Source: Pelagibacteraceae bacterium (GTDB taxonomy: Bacteria > Pseudomonadota > Alphaproteobacteria > Pelagibacterales > Pelagibacteraceae). From it: DNA of 64,000 nucleotides. The notes beneath the pieces were generated by a model. The model saw only the letters and a list, made by a program, of their open reading frames with translations. It was not told the origin of the DNA and made no database searches. Shown here piece after piece: positions 49,094-57,857 of the stretch; position 1 is the stretch's first letter, and each line of letters begins with the position of its first letter. A program made the translations under genes and the position numbers. The DNA lies in the NCBI GenBank assembly GCA_022763425.1, contig JALEGD010000001.1, positions 572,572 to 636,571 on the forward strand. The letters run 5' to 3'.

Positions 49094-51034
49094 ATGCAAG
49101 ATAACATCGCTCTGGCTATCAAGAATGCTTTGGAAGAAAACAAGGACAAAATTGTAGAAGAATCTAGTAAAATCAATGCTGATTTGAAGAGGCCAGACCT
49201 ATTTAGCCTTTCAAACGACACTGAATTATTTCAAAACGAAGAAGGAATCACCATTAAGATCGATAGATCACGTGACGCTAATCTAACTGATTTTGGTATG
49301 GCAACTTTAACAGATAGATATTTAAGTGAAAACGAGTCTTATCAAGATTTGTTCGCAAGGGTTGCTGCAACTTATGCTGATGACAACCTTCATGCACAAA
49401 GACTCTATAATTATATTTCTAAACTATGGTTCATGCCAGCAACACCTGTGCTTTCAAACGCAGGTACATCAAGAGGTTTGCCTATTTCGTGTTTTTTAAA
49501 TGAAGCGGCAGACTCATTAGATGGAATTGTAAATTTGTGGAGCGAGAATGTTTGGCTTGCTGCAAAAGGTGGTGGAATTGGAAGCTACTGGGGTAACCTT
49601 AGAGCTATTGGAGAAAAAGTTGGAAGAGTTGGAAAAACTTCAGGAATTATTCCGTTTATCAAAGTAATGGACTCTTTAACACTTGCAATTAGCCAGGGTT
49701 CTTTAAGAAGAGGTTCAGCAGCATGCTATCTTCCGATTGATCATCCTGAGATAGAAGAATTTATTGAAATGAGAAGACCAACCGGTGGAGATCCGAATAG
49801 AAGAGCTTTAAATTTGCATCACGGTGTACTTGTGACAGATGCGTTTATGAGAGCTGTTGAAACTGATGCTGACTGGCCTTTAAAGAGTCCATATGACGGT
49901 ACAGTTCAATCAACAATTAAAGCAAGAAATTTATGGATTAGATTATTAACTGCAAGAGTTGAGACAGGCGAGCCGTACATTGTTTTCATTGATACCGTTA
50001 ATAGAATGATACCTCAGCATCATAAACTTGCTGGTCTTACTGTAAAGACATCAAATTTATGCAGTGAGATAACTCTTCCAACTGGAATTGACAAGTACGG
50101 AAAAGATAGAACAGCGGTATGTTGTTTGTCATCTTTAAATTTAGAAAATTATGACGAATGGAAAGATGAGCCTGGGTTCATTGAAGATATAATGAGAATG
50201 TTAGATAACGTTTTATCTGATTTTATTAATCGTGCGCCTGAATCATTCAAAGACGCAAAATATTCTGCAATGAGAGAAAGGAGTGTCGGACTTGGAGTTA
50301 TGGGATTCCATTCTTACATGCAAAGACACATGATACCACTCGAGTCAGTTATGGCTAAAGTTTGGAATAAAAAAATGTTTCAGTTTATTGACAAAGAAGT
50401 AAACGCTGCTTCAAAAAAATTAGCTGAAGAAAGAGGACCATGTCCTGATGCCGCTGAGTATGGAATTAATGAAAGATTTTCTAACAAAACCGCAATTGCA
50501 CCAACAGCATCTATTTCAATTATTTGCGGAGGAGCATCGCCAGGAATTGAGCCGGTAGCAGCAAACAGTTATACGCACAAAACTTTATCTGGTTCTTTTA
50601 ATGTCAGAAACAAATATTTGAAAAAAATCTTACAAAAGTACAATCAAGATACAAATGAAGTTTGGTCTTCAATTACAACAAACCAAGGTTCAGTTGAACA
50701 CTTAGATTTTTTATCTCAAGATGAAAAAGACGTATTTAAAACTGCTTTTGAGATTGACCAAAGATGGTTAATTGATCATTCAGCAGATAGAACGCCTTAC
50801 ATATCGCAGGCTCAATCACTTAATGTATTTATACCCGCTGATATTCATAAAAAGGACCTTCACCAGATTCATTATCAAGCTTGGAAAAAAGGGTTAAAAA
50901 GCCTTTATTATTGTAGATCTAAATCAATCCAAAGAGCTGAAGTTGTGAATACAAGTTTTGCAAAAACTAAAAAGCAAAAAAATCAAGAAAACCAACAAAC
51001 AAATGATTACGAGGAGTGTTTATCATGTCAGTAG
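49094..51034 (+). CDS. nrdA: class I ribonucleotide reductase, alpha subunit
   Basis: 646 residues. The catalytic set includes Cys in Ile-Ser-Cys-Phe-Leu, the Asn-x-Cys-x-Glu motif Ser-Asn-Leu-Cys-Ser-Glu-Ile (thiyl-radical cysteine), and a C-terminal Glu-Cys-Leu-Ser-Cys-Gln redox pair at the tail. It reduces ribonucleoside diphosphates to deoxy forms in complex with NrdB. At this length there is no room for a full N-terminal ATP-cone of about 90 residues, so the usual dATP overall-activity control may be absent. An NrdR-like box upstream suggests transcriptional control. It overlaps nrdB by ten bases. Confidence 0.95.
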   Translation: MQDNIALAIKNALEENKDKIVEESSKINADLKRPDLFSLSNDTELFQNEEGITIKIDRSRDANLTDFGMATLTDRYLSENESYQDLFARVAATYADDNLHAQRLYNYISKLWFMPATPVLSNAGTSRGLPISCFLNEAADSLDGIVNLWSENVWLAAKGGGIGSYWGNLRAIGEKVGRVGKTSGIIPFIKVMDSLTLAISQGSLRRGSAACYLPIDHPEIEEFIEMRRPTGGDPNRRALNLHHGVLVTDAFMRAVETDADWPLKSPYDGTVQSTIKARNLWIRLLTARVETGEPYIVFIDTVNRMIPQHHKLAGLTVKTSNLCSEITLPTGIDKYGKDRTAVCCLSSLNLENYDEWKDEPGFIEDIMRMLDNVLSDFINRAPESFKDAKYSAMRERSVGLGVMGFHSYMQRHMIPLESVMAKVWNKKMFQFIDKEVNAASKKLAEERGPCPDAAEYGINERFSNKTAIAPTASISIICGGASPGIEPVAANSYTHKTLSGSFNVRNKYLKKILQKYNQDTNEVWSSITTNQGSVEHLDFLSQDEKDVFKTAFEIDQRWLIDHSADRTPYISQAQSLNVFIPADIHKKDLHQIHYQAWKKGLKSLYYCRSKSIQRAEVVNTSFAKTKKQKNQENQQTNDYEECLSCQ

Positions 51035-52053
51035 CACCTAAATTAGAAGAAAAATCAGGTTATTACGATGGGTATTGTGATAACGAAGGATTATTAAAAG
51101 AAAAAGCAGTTTATAAACCATTTAGATATCCATGGTGTTATGACGCTTGGTTAACCCAACAAAGAATTCACTGGTTACCAGAAGAAATTCCATTAGCTGA
51201 GGATGTTAGAGATTGGCAAAAGAATTTAACAGCTCATGAAAAAAATCTTTTAACTCAAATATTTAGATTTTTTACTCAAGCTGATGTTGAGGTAAACAAC
51301 TGTTACCTAAGACATTACACAACAGTATTTAAGCCTACAGAAGTTTTAATGATGATGACTGCATTTGCTTCAATGGAAACAATTCACGTTGCAGCTTACT
51401 CTCACTTACTTGATACAATTGGAATGCCAGAGTCTGAGTACTCAGCTTTTTTAAAGTATAAAGAAATGAAAGATAAGTATGATTACATGCAAAACTTTAA
51501 TGTAAATAATAAAAGAGAGATTGCAAAAACAGTTGCGGTATTCTCGGCTTTCACTGAAGGCCTTCAGTTATTTGCAAGTTTTGCAATTTTATTAAATTTC
51601 CCAAGATTTAATAAGATGAAAGGAATGGGGCAGGTAGTTACTTGGTCAGTAAGAGATGAGACTTTGCATTGTAACTCAATGATTAAAATCTTTAATACTT
51701 TCTGCGCTGAGAACCCAGGTCTTTTAGATGAGTCTTTGAAAAAAGAAATTACAGATGCTTGTAGAACAATCGTTGAGCATGAAGATGCTTTTATTGATCT
51801 TGCATTTGAAATGGGTCCAATTGAAGGATTAACAGCTCAACAAATTAAAGACTACATCCGTTGGATTGCAAATAGAAGATTAGTTCAGTTAAAATTGGAT
51901 GAAATTTATGATGTTAAAGAAAATCCACTAGAATGGATCGATACCATGTTGAATGGCGTTGAGCACATGAACTTCTTTGAAGGTAGAGCAACAGAATATT
52001 CAAAAGCTTCTACAAAAGGTTCGTGGGTTGAAGCATTTGACTTTACAAGATAA
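51025..52053 (+). CDS. nrdB: class I ribonucleotide reductase, beta subunit
   Basis: The ATG at 51025 is preferred over a GTG three codons upstream because the GAGGAG ribosome site (51011-51016) lies eight bases away. 342 residues, ferritin-like. Metal ligands include E118 and H121 (Glu-Thr-Ile-His) and a Glu/His pair in Arg-Asp-Glu-Thr-Leu-His; the radical tyrosine is Y125, seven residues after E118 as in E. coli. It supplies the radical to NrdA. It overlaps the nrdA end by ten bases. A strong hairpin follows. Confidence 0.95.
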   Translation: MSVAPKLEEKSGYYDGYCDNEGLLKEKAVYKPFRYPWCYDAWLTQQRIHWLPEEIPLAEDVRDWQKNLTAHEKNLLTQIFRFFTQADVEVNNCYLRHYTTVFKPTEVLMMMTAFASMETIHVAAYSHLLDTIGMPESEYSAFLKYKEMKDKYDYMQNFNVNNKREIAKTVAVFSAFTEGLQLFASFAILLNFPRFNKMKGMGQVVTWSVRDETLHCNSMIKIFNTFCAENPGLLDESLKKEITDACRTIVEHEDAFIDLAFEMGPIEGLTAQQIKDYIRWIANRRLVQLKLDEIYDVKENPLEWIDTMLNGVEHMNFFEGRATEYSKASTKGSWVEAFDFTR

Positions 52054-52068
52054 TTAATATTTAATTTT

Positions 52069-52101
52069 AAAAAGGGCAGTATAATTCTACTGCCCTTTTT
52101 T
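52069..52101 (+). terminator. intrinsic terminator after nrdB, adjoining the next start codon
   Basis: Stem AAAAAGGGCAGTA (52069-52081) with TACTGCCCTTTTT (52088-52100), 13 bp, six-base loop, T-run ending at 52101. The next gene's ATG begins at 52102 with no bases between. It is the third hairpin in the window placed this way. Confidence 0.85.
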
Positions 52102-52998
52102 ATGAATAGTAAAATCTTTTCATTATCATGTGCTTTGATAACTTCATTTATTTGGGGTACAGCATTTGTTGCACAAGATATGGGTATGGACCATATTGGT
52201 CCACTTACATTTACCTCAGCTAGATTATTTTTAGGTTTTTTAACTTTATTACCATTTTTAATAATATTTGATTTTAAAAAAATAAAACAAGACAAGCATG
52301 ATTTTAAAAAGATATTTATTTATCTTTTGTTTATTGGTTTTTTAATTGCTTATGGCAATGCTCTTCAACAATATGCTTTGCTTTACACTGATGTAGCAAA
52401 TACTGCTGTATTTACTGTTTTGTATGTCGTTTTTGTTCCATTTGTTTCTTATTTTTTTTTCTCAAAGAATATTCATTGGTCCGTGTGGCCTTCAATTTTC
52501 ACATGTTTATTAGGAGGTTTATTTTTAACCGAGCTTGATAATGTTGTGGTAAGATTAGGAGATAGTATTGCATTATTTAATGCACTATTTTGGTCTTTTC
52601 ACATAGTTTTTATTTCAAAACTTTTAAGAATTTTTAATTATCCAATTACAATTGCTGCTCTACAATGTTTAATTGGTTCTATCTTTACTTTTTTACCTGC
52701 ACTTATTCTTGAAGATGTAATTTTTGCAAATATTTTATTAGAATATAAAGAAATCCTATACGTCGGCATTTTATCTAGCGGCTTTGCATTTATGCTTCAA
52801 ATATTTAGTCAGCAAAATTTAAGTCCAGCACCAGTTGCTATTATTTTTTCTTTGGAAGGTGCTATTGCTGCAATTGCGGGTTGGTTAATTTTAGATCAGT
52901 TTTTAAATGAAATAAAAATATTTGGTATATTTCTTATTATAATTGCAGTAATTTTTTCGCAGATTGCACCTTTATATAAAAAGAAATTGACAAATTAA
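52102..52998 (+). CDS. EamA/DMT-family transporter
   Basis: 298 residues, ten predicted membrane helices in two five-helix repeats. The N-terminal Phe-Ile-Trp-Gly-Thr-Ala-Phe-Val and the second-repeat Ser-Pro-Ala-Pro-Val-Ala-Ile-Ile-Phe-Ser-Leu-Glu segment are typical EamA marks. It is probably an exporter of metabolites or amino acids; the substrate is unknown. The ATG is the first triplet after the nrdB terminator T-run, so any translation must use read-through RNA or a promoter inside the hairpin region, without a ribosome site. A possible later start cannot be ruled out. Confidence 0.85.
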   Translation: MNSKIFSLSCALITSFIWGTAFVAQDMGMDHIGPLTFTSARLFLGFLTLLPFLIIFDFKKIKQDKHDFKKIFIYLLFIGFLIAYGNALQQYALLYTDVANTAVFTVLYVVFVPFVSYFFFSKNIHWSVWPSIFTCLLGGLFLTELDNVVVRLGDSIALFNALFWSFHIVFISKLLRIFNYPITIAALQCLIGSIFTFLPALILEDVIFANILLEYKEILYVGILSSGFAFMLQIFSQQNLSPAPVAIIFSLEGAIAAIAGWLILDQFLNEIKIFGIFLIIIAVIFSQIAPLYKKKLTN

Positions 52999-53019
52999 TA
53001 GGCGTGATAATCTCGGTTA

Positions 53020-53742
53020 ATGAGATTTTCTATCATATTTTTTTTATTATTTTCTAATTTTGCTTTAGCTGAACCAATTTATTACGAAAAAAAATATCCA
53101 AACGGAGACGGTACGTTTCCAGCTGTAATACTCCTTCATAGCAGCGGTGGTTTTAAGTCTGATTACATCATGAATTATATTGGTAAAGATTATTTAGATG
53201 CTGGATTTGTAATATATGGTCCAAACTTTTTTAAACGTCATGGCATTACTGCCAAAACCCGAAAAAAAACATGGACAACTTTTAGAGAACCTATTGAAAA
53301 AGAACTTTCAGAGATTGTTGAGTTAGTTAAAAAAGACTCAAAAGTTGATAAAAAAAATATTTTTGCAGTTGGTTTTTCAAATGGAGGATACTGGGCAACT
53401 TATTTAGCAGGAACAAAACAAGTAAACGCAGCATCATCTCATTATGGAGTGTGGACTTTCAAAGGTGGATTAAATGGTTATCCTGTTAAATATGTAAATA
53501 AAGATTGTCATCCATTATTAGTCTTGCACCCAAAAAAAGATAAAGTTCAAAAACTTGAATATGTAAAATCTCATATTTCGAAAGTCGAAAAAAAATGTTC
53601 TGCAGTAAAAATTCATTATTATGACAAGGGCGGACATGCCTGGGAGTCAACTACATATCAAGGTGGAGTGGGTTTTGATAAAGAAGTTTGGAAAGACGCT
53701 GTAAAACGAACTGTAAATTTTTTTAATAAAAATAAAAAATAG
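53020..53742 (+). CDS. secreted alpha/beta hydrolase (dienelactone hydrolase family)
   Basis: 240 residues with a signal peptide, probably cut after Ala-Leu-Ala at 17. The nucleophile elbow is Gly-Phe-Ser-Asn-Gly-Gly; a likely acid is Asp in Pro-Lys-Lys-Asp-Lys-Val and the His is in Lys-Gly-Gly-His-Ala-Trp-Glu. Two cysteines may form a periplasmic disulfide. Dienelactone hydrolases and related esterases share this fold; the substrate is unknown. It converges on prpC with two bases between stops. Confidence 0.85.
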   Translation: MRFSIIFFLLFSNFALAEPIYYEKKYPNGDGTFPAVILLHSSGGFKSDYIMNYIGKDYLDAGFVIYGPNFFKRHGITAKTRKKTWTTFREPIEKELSEIVELVKKDSKVDKKNIFAVGFSNGGYWATYLAGTKQVNAASSHYGVWTFKGGLNGYPVKYVNKDCHPLLVLHPKKDKVQKLEYVKSHISKVEKKCSAVKIHYYDKGGHAWESTTYQGGVGFDKEVWKDAVKRTVNFFNKNKK

Positions 53743-53744
53743 TT

Positions 53745-54869
53745 TTATCTATCTTTTAACTCTCTAACTCTTCTATGCTCTGCGCCAGTATAAGCTGACA
53801 ATGGTCTAATTAATCTGTTGTTTGCAAATTGCTCTATTATATGTGCAGTCCATCCAGTAATTCTTGAAACAACAAATATTGGTGTAAAAAAATCTATATC
53901 AAAACCCATTAAGTAATAAGTAGGTCCTGCCGGAAAATCTAGATTTGGATAAATATTTTTTTCCCTAATCATCACATCTCTTAGAATTTGAGAAGTTTTA
54001 GGAAGTTTTTCATTTTTAAAAAATGCAGCTGTTTTTTCATAATATTTTGTCATCGTTGGGACTCTAGAGTCTCCTTTTTTATAAACTCTGTGACCAAACC
54101 CCATAATCAAACCTTTATTCTCTATTTTATCCATCATCCATTTTTCAGCTTGCTCAGGTCCTTCAATTTCATTCAACATATGCATCACTGCTTCATTTGC
54201 ACCTCCATGTAACGGACCTTTTAAACTCGCAACAGCTCCAACAACCGCTCCATGCATATCAGATAGAGAACTTGTTATAACCCTGGATGTAAATGTTGAT
54301 GCATTGAAACTGTGCTCAGCATACAAAATCATTGATACATCAAAAGCTTTTACAACTTCTTGGCTTGGAATTTTACCAAAACACATGTGAAAAAAGTTTT
54401 CAGAAAAAGATAAATTTTTATCAGGATCAATTATTTCTTGCCCTTTTCTGCATCTAAAGTTTGCGGCAACAGCAGTAGATATTTTTGCTAATAATCTTAC
54501 AGATTTTCTATAATTTGCTTCTTTTGAATTATCTTCGGTCTCAGGGTCTTCTAAGCCCATATGACTAATGGATGTTCTAGTTGTGTCCATTGGGTGAGCG
54601 TTTTTTGGATAATTTTTAATTATGTTTTTAAGATTTTGAGAAATATTTCTTTCTGATTTTTCCTCTTTAGTAAAATTTTCTAATTCTTTTTCAGTTGGAA
54701 GTTCGCCATTTAATAATAAATAAGCAACTTCTTCAAAAGAACAAATTTCTGCTAAATCTTGTACTGCATAACCTCTGTAAGTTAATGAGTTGATATCAGC
54801 CATTACTTTTGAAACTTTAGTTTCATCAGAAATAACTCCAACTAAACCTTTTTTTATTTCATCACTCAT
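53745..54869 (-). CDS. prpC: 2-methylcitrate/citrate synthase
   Basis: 374 residues, the short bacterial citrate-synthase type. Catalytic residues are His in Gly-Pro-Leu-His-Gly-Gly-Ala-Asn, His in Gly-Phe-Gly-His-Arg-Val-Tyr, and Asp in Asn-Leu-Asp-Phe-Pro. It condenses propionyl-CoA (or acetyl-CoA) with oxaloacetate. Its place directly after prpB, sharing one base, identifies it as PrpC of the methylcitrate cycle. A dehydratase (PrpD/AcnD) is not adjacent and must be elsewhere, or be replaced by aconitase. Confidence 0.93.
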   Translation of the reverse strand: MSDEIKKGLVGVISDETKVSKVMADINSLTYRGYAVQDLAEICSFEEVAYLLLNGELPTEKELENFTKEEKSERNISQNLKNIIKNYPKNAHPMDTTRTSISHMGLEDPETEDNSKEANYRKSVRLLAKISTAVAANFRCRKGQEIIDPDKNLSFSENFFHMCFGKIPSQEVVKAFDVSMILYAEHSFNASTFTSRVITSSLSDMHGAVVGAVASLKGPLHGGANEAVMHMLNEIEGPEQAEKWMMDKIENKGLIMGFGHRVYKKGDSRVPTMTKYYEKTAAFFKNEKLPKTSQILRDVMIREKNIYPNLDFPAGPTYYLMGFDIDFFTPIFVVSRITGWTAHIIEQFANNRLIRPLSAYTGAEHRRVRELKDR

Positions 54870-55774
54870 TATTCATGCCCTTTTTGTGAAAAATTAAACA
54901 CTGATTGATCAAACTCTCCATATTTTTCATAATCAACTACTTCATAAAGCCTTTTTCTTGTTTGCATCTTATCAATGACATTATTTTGATGACCTTCTTC
55001 AAAAATTTGCCTAAGTCCATCTTCTACGTTTTTCATTGCTAATCTTTGTGTAGTTACTGGGTATATAACTAAATTGTATCCAAGGTTTTCCAGTTCTTCT
55101 TTAGTTAAAAGTTTAGATTTACCAAACTCTGTCATATTAGCTAAAAGATAACATTTTAATTCTTTTCTCATTTTTGCAAATTCACTTTCATCTTTCATGG
55201 CTTCTGGAAAAATCATATCAGCACCAGCATCAACATAAGCTTTGCAACGATCTATTGTTTTATCCAAGCCTTCAACTGCATTTGCATCAGTTCTTGCGAT
55301 TATTAAAAAATTTTTATCAACTCTAGCATCAACTGCTGCTTTTATTTTTTTAACCATATCCTGTGTTGAAACGAGTTCTTTATTATCTAAATGACCACAT
55401 CTTTTGGGGTTAGTTTGATCTTCAAGATGACACCCAGAAACACCTAATGTTTCAATAGTTTGAATAGTTCTAGAGACATTCATTGCTTCACCAAATCCAG
55501 TATCAATATCAATAATCGTTGGAAGGTTTGTTACTCTTGCTATTTGATGTGAGCGATTTGCTACATCATTTAATGTTGTAAGTCCGATGTCTGGAAAACC
55601 CAGATCGTTGGCCATAACACCACCAGACACATAGACCCCATCATATCCAATTTGTTCAATTAATTTTGCGACTAAAGGATTGTAAGCGCCAGGAAAGCGC
55701 AAAAGTTTTCCACTTTTTAATTTTTTTGCAAATTCAGCTTTTTTTTCAATAGGGTTTTTTTCTACGAAATGCAT
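54869..55774 (-). CDS. prpB: 2-methylisocitrate lyase
   Basis: 301 residues, PEP-mutase/isocitrate-lyase superfamily. The catalytic loop is Pro-Lys-Arg-Cys-Gly-His (active cysteine), with Asp-Ile-Asp-Thr-Gly-Phe-Gly for Mg and Arg-Thr-Asp-Ala for substrate contacts. It splits methylisocitrate to pyruvate and succinate. Homologues with the same KRCGH loop include oxaloacetate decarboxylases, but the adjacent prpC supports PrpB. It lies between gph (36 bases upstream) and prpC in a minus-strand operon. Confidence 0.92.
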   Translation of the reverse strand: MHFVEKNPIEKKAEFAKKLKSGKLLRFPGAYNPLVAKLIEQIGYDGVYVSGGVMANDLGFPDIGLTTLNDVANRSHQIARVTNLPTIIDIDTGFGEAMNVSRTIQTIETLGVSGCHLEDQTNPKRCGHLDNKELVSTQDMVKKIKAAVDARVDKNFLIIARTDANAVEGLDKTIDRCKAYVDAGADMIFPEAMKDESEFAKMRKELKCYLLANMTEFGKSKLLTKEELENLGYNLVIYPVTTQRLAMKNVEDGLRQIFEEGHQNNVIDKMQTRKRLYEVVDYEKYGEFDQSVFNFSQKGHE

Positions 55775-55810
55775 GCGCGGTTTATACTACAATAATTTTG
55801 ATAATAACTA

Positions 55811-56497
55811 TTAAATAGTAAGGTAATTTGACGCTATCTGCTTAACTGCCTCAAAATCTTCAATTAAATGGTCGTGATGAATATCTTCTAGTTTTTTTTC
55901 AGTATACCCATCGTTAATTAAAACAAAATGCACCCTTGCTGCTTTTGCAGTGTTTGCATCTGTCTCAGAGTCTCCTAGCATAATCGAATTTTTTTTATCT
56001 ATGTCTAAAATATCTAAAATGTCAGTAAGGTGTCTTGGGTCTGGTTTTCTATAATCAAATGTATCTGCACCTGCAACATAGTCAAAATATTTATAAAGAT
56101 TAATTTCTTTTAAAAGTTTAATCGCAAGGTCCTCTCTTTTATTTGTGCAGACTGCACAAATGATATCCTTTTCTTTGCACCAATCTAATAGAGACGTTGC
56201 ATTTTTTCTTATTTTAGAATTTCCTGATAAATTTTCTCTATAAAAAGAAATAAAGTCATTAGTCATTTGTCTATGTGTTTCTGAGTCAATCGGTTTTTTT
56301 TTAATCAAATTTCCTTGGGAATCTATAGACTCTATTAACATAGAAGCTGCACCTCGACCTGCAATTTTACGAATACTGTTTATAGGTTTTTCTTCATATC
56401 CGTATTTTTTCATTACATGATTATGTGCCGCCATCAGATCGGGAGCGGTATCTACTAAAGTACCATCAAGGTCAAAAACTAAACAATTTTTCATCAA
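55811..56497 (-). CDS. gph: HAD hydrolase, phosphoglycolate phosphatase-like
   Basis: 228 residues, HAD subfamily IA. The nucleophile motif is Phe-Asp-Leu-Asp-Gly-Thr-Leu-Val-Asp-Thr-Ala-Pro-Asp-Leu near the N-terminus, with Cys-Thr-Asn-Lys and Gly-Asp-Ser-Glu-Thr-Asp further on. The start and cap region match Gph, which recycles phosphoglycolate from DNA repair; glycolate could then enter glyoxylate metabolism. Substrate promiscuity in this family makes the name tentative. It is first in the operon gph-prpB-prpC and divergent from glmU across 61 bases. Confidence 0.85.
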   Translation of the reverse strand: MMKNCLVFDLDGTLVDTAPDLMAAHNHVMKKYGYEEKPINSIRKIAGRGAASMLIESIDSQGNLIKKKPIDSETHRQMTNDFISFYRENLSGNSKIRKNATSLLDWCKEKDIICAVCTNKREDLAIKLLKEINLYKYFDYVAGADTFDYRKPDPRHLTDILDILDIDKKNSIMLGDSETDANTAKAARVHFVLINDGYTEKKLEDIHHDHLIEDFEAVKQIASNYLTI

Positions 56498-56558
56498 TTA
56501 ATTAAGTAATAATTTGTGAATTAATACTGACTCATATTAGTATATTACACAATCACTA

Positions 56559-57854
56559 ATGGCAAATAACCTAAATATTCTTATTCTTGCAGCAGGCAAG
56601 GGAACTAGGATGAATTCTAAATTGCCAAAAGTCCTTCATAAACTTAATGAAAAAACAATGTTAGAGCATGTTTTGGACCAATCTAAATTGTTAAAGCCAA
56701 AAAAAGTTTTTATTTTAATAAATAAACAAATGACATTTGTTAAAAAATTATTTCCAAAAGAAAATTTTTTAATTCAACATCCTCAGTTAGGCACTGGTCA
56801 CGCAGTTCAAGTTTTTTTAAACAAGGTTAAAATTAAAAAAAGTGAAAAATTGTTAGTTTTGTATGGTGATAACCCACTAGTTGAAAGCAAAGACATTCAA
56901 TTAATGTATGATAAAATTAAAAAAAGTAATTTAGTTTTATTGGGTTTTAAAAAAAAAGATAATAAGTCATATGGAATTATTGTTCATAATAAACATGAAG
57001 TTAGTGAGATTGTTGAATTCAAAGAAGCCAATACAGGGCAGAAGAAATTAACAACATGCAATTCTGGAATAATGGCCTTTGATTACCAATCATTAAATCT
57101 TGTAAAAAAAATAGATAATAAAAATAGGAAAAAAGAATACTATTTAACTGATATAGTTAAGCTTTCGAGGCAATATCGCCTTAAAATTAACTTAGTTTTA
57201 GCCCAGAACGAGAAAAATGCTGTTGGTGTAAACGACCAAATCGAATTACTAGAAGCAGAAAAAATTATGCAAGATAGATTGAGAAAAAAATTTATTAAAC
57301 AAGGTGTTAAGCTTGTTGATCCTAGTACAGTTTATTTGTCATCAGATACTAAAATTGGGAAGAATGTAAAAATAGAGCCATTTGTAGTGATAGGAAAAAA
57401 AGTAACCATCGGCAACAATGTAATTATAAAATCATTTAGTCATTTAGAAGATACAAAAATTAAAAATAAAGTTGAGGTTGGTCCTTATGCTAGATTAAGA
57501 CCTGGTTCAATTTTAGAGGATAATTCAAAAGTTGGAAATTTTGTTGAAATAAAAAAATCTAAAATAGGCAAAGGGTCAAAAGTAAATCATCTTTCATATA
57601 TCGGAGATGCTTCAGTTGGAAAGCAAGTTAATATTGGAGCAGGAACAATTACTTGTAATTATGATGGTAAAAATAAGTTTAAAACGACTATTAAGGACTC
57701 AGCATTTATCGGTTCAAATACGTCATTAATAGCTCCGGTTACAATTGGTAAAAATTCTTTAGTTGGCGCAGGATCTTCAATTAGTAAAAATGTAAAAGAT
57801 AATAGTTTGACATTAACAAGAGCTGAACAAAGAAATTTAAGAAAAAAGAAATAA
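56559..57854 (+). CDS. glmU: bifunctional GlmU (GlcNAc-1-P uridyltransferase/GlcN-1-P acetyltransferase)
   Basis: 431 residues. The N-terminal pyrophosphorylase domain has Leu-Ala-Ala-Gly-Lys-Gly-Thr-Arg-Met and Lys-Leu-Pro-Lys-Val-Leu-His; the C-terminal left-handed beta-helix from about 235 has Arg-Pro-Gly-Ser, Lys-Val-Gly-Asn-Phe-Val-Glu-Ile-Lys-Lys and Asn-Tyr-Asp-Gly-Lys-Asn-Lys. It makes UDP-GlcNAc for peptidoglycan and LPS. It is about 25 residues shorter than E. coli GlmU. It is followed by glmS after three bases, pairing two consecutive functions of amino-sugar synthesis. Confidence 0.95.
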   Translation: MANNLNILILAAGKGTRMNSKLPKVLHKLNEKTMLEHVLDQSKLLKPKKVFILINKQMTFVKKLFPKENFLIQHPQLGTGHAVQVFLNKVKIKKSEKLLVLYGDNPLVESKDIQLMYDKIKKSNLVLLGFKKKDNKSYGIIVHNKHEVSEIVEFKEANTGQKKLTTCNSGIMAFDYQSLNLVKKIDNKNRKKEYYLTDIVKLSRQYRLKINLVLAQNEKNAVGVNDQIELLEAEKIMQDRLRKKFIKQGVKLVDPSTVYLSSDTKIGKNVKIEPFVVIGKKVTIGNNVIIKSFSHLEDTKIKNKVEVGPYARLRPGSILEDNSKVGNFVEIKKSKIGKGSKVNHLSYIGDASVGKQVNIGAGTITCNYDGKNKFKTTIKDSAFIGSNTSLIAPVTIGKNSLVGAGSSISKNVKDNSLTLTRAEQRNLRKKK

Positions 57855-57857
57855 AAA

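Noticed and set aside
57855-57857. glmS ribozyme
   Set aside because: Only three bases separate glmU and glmS; also not expected in this group.
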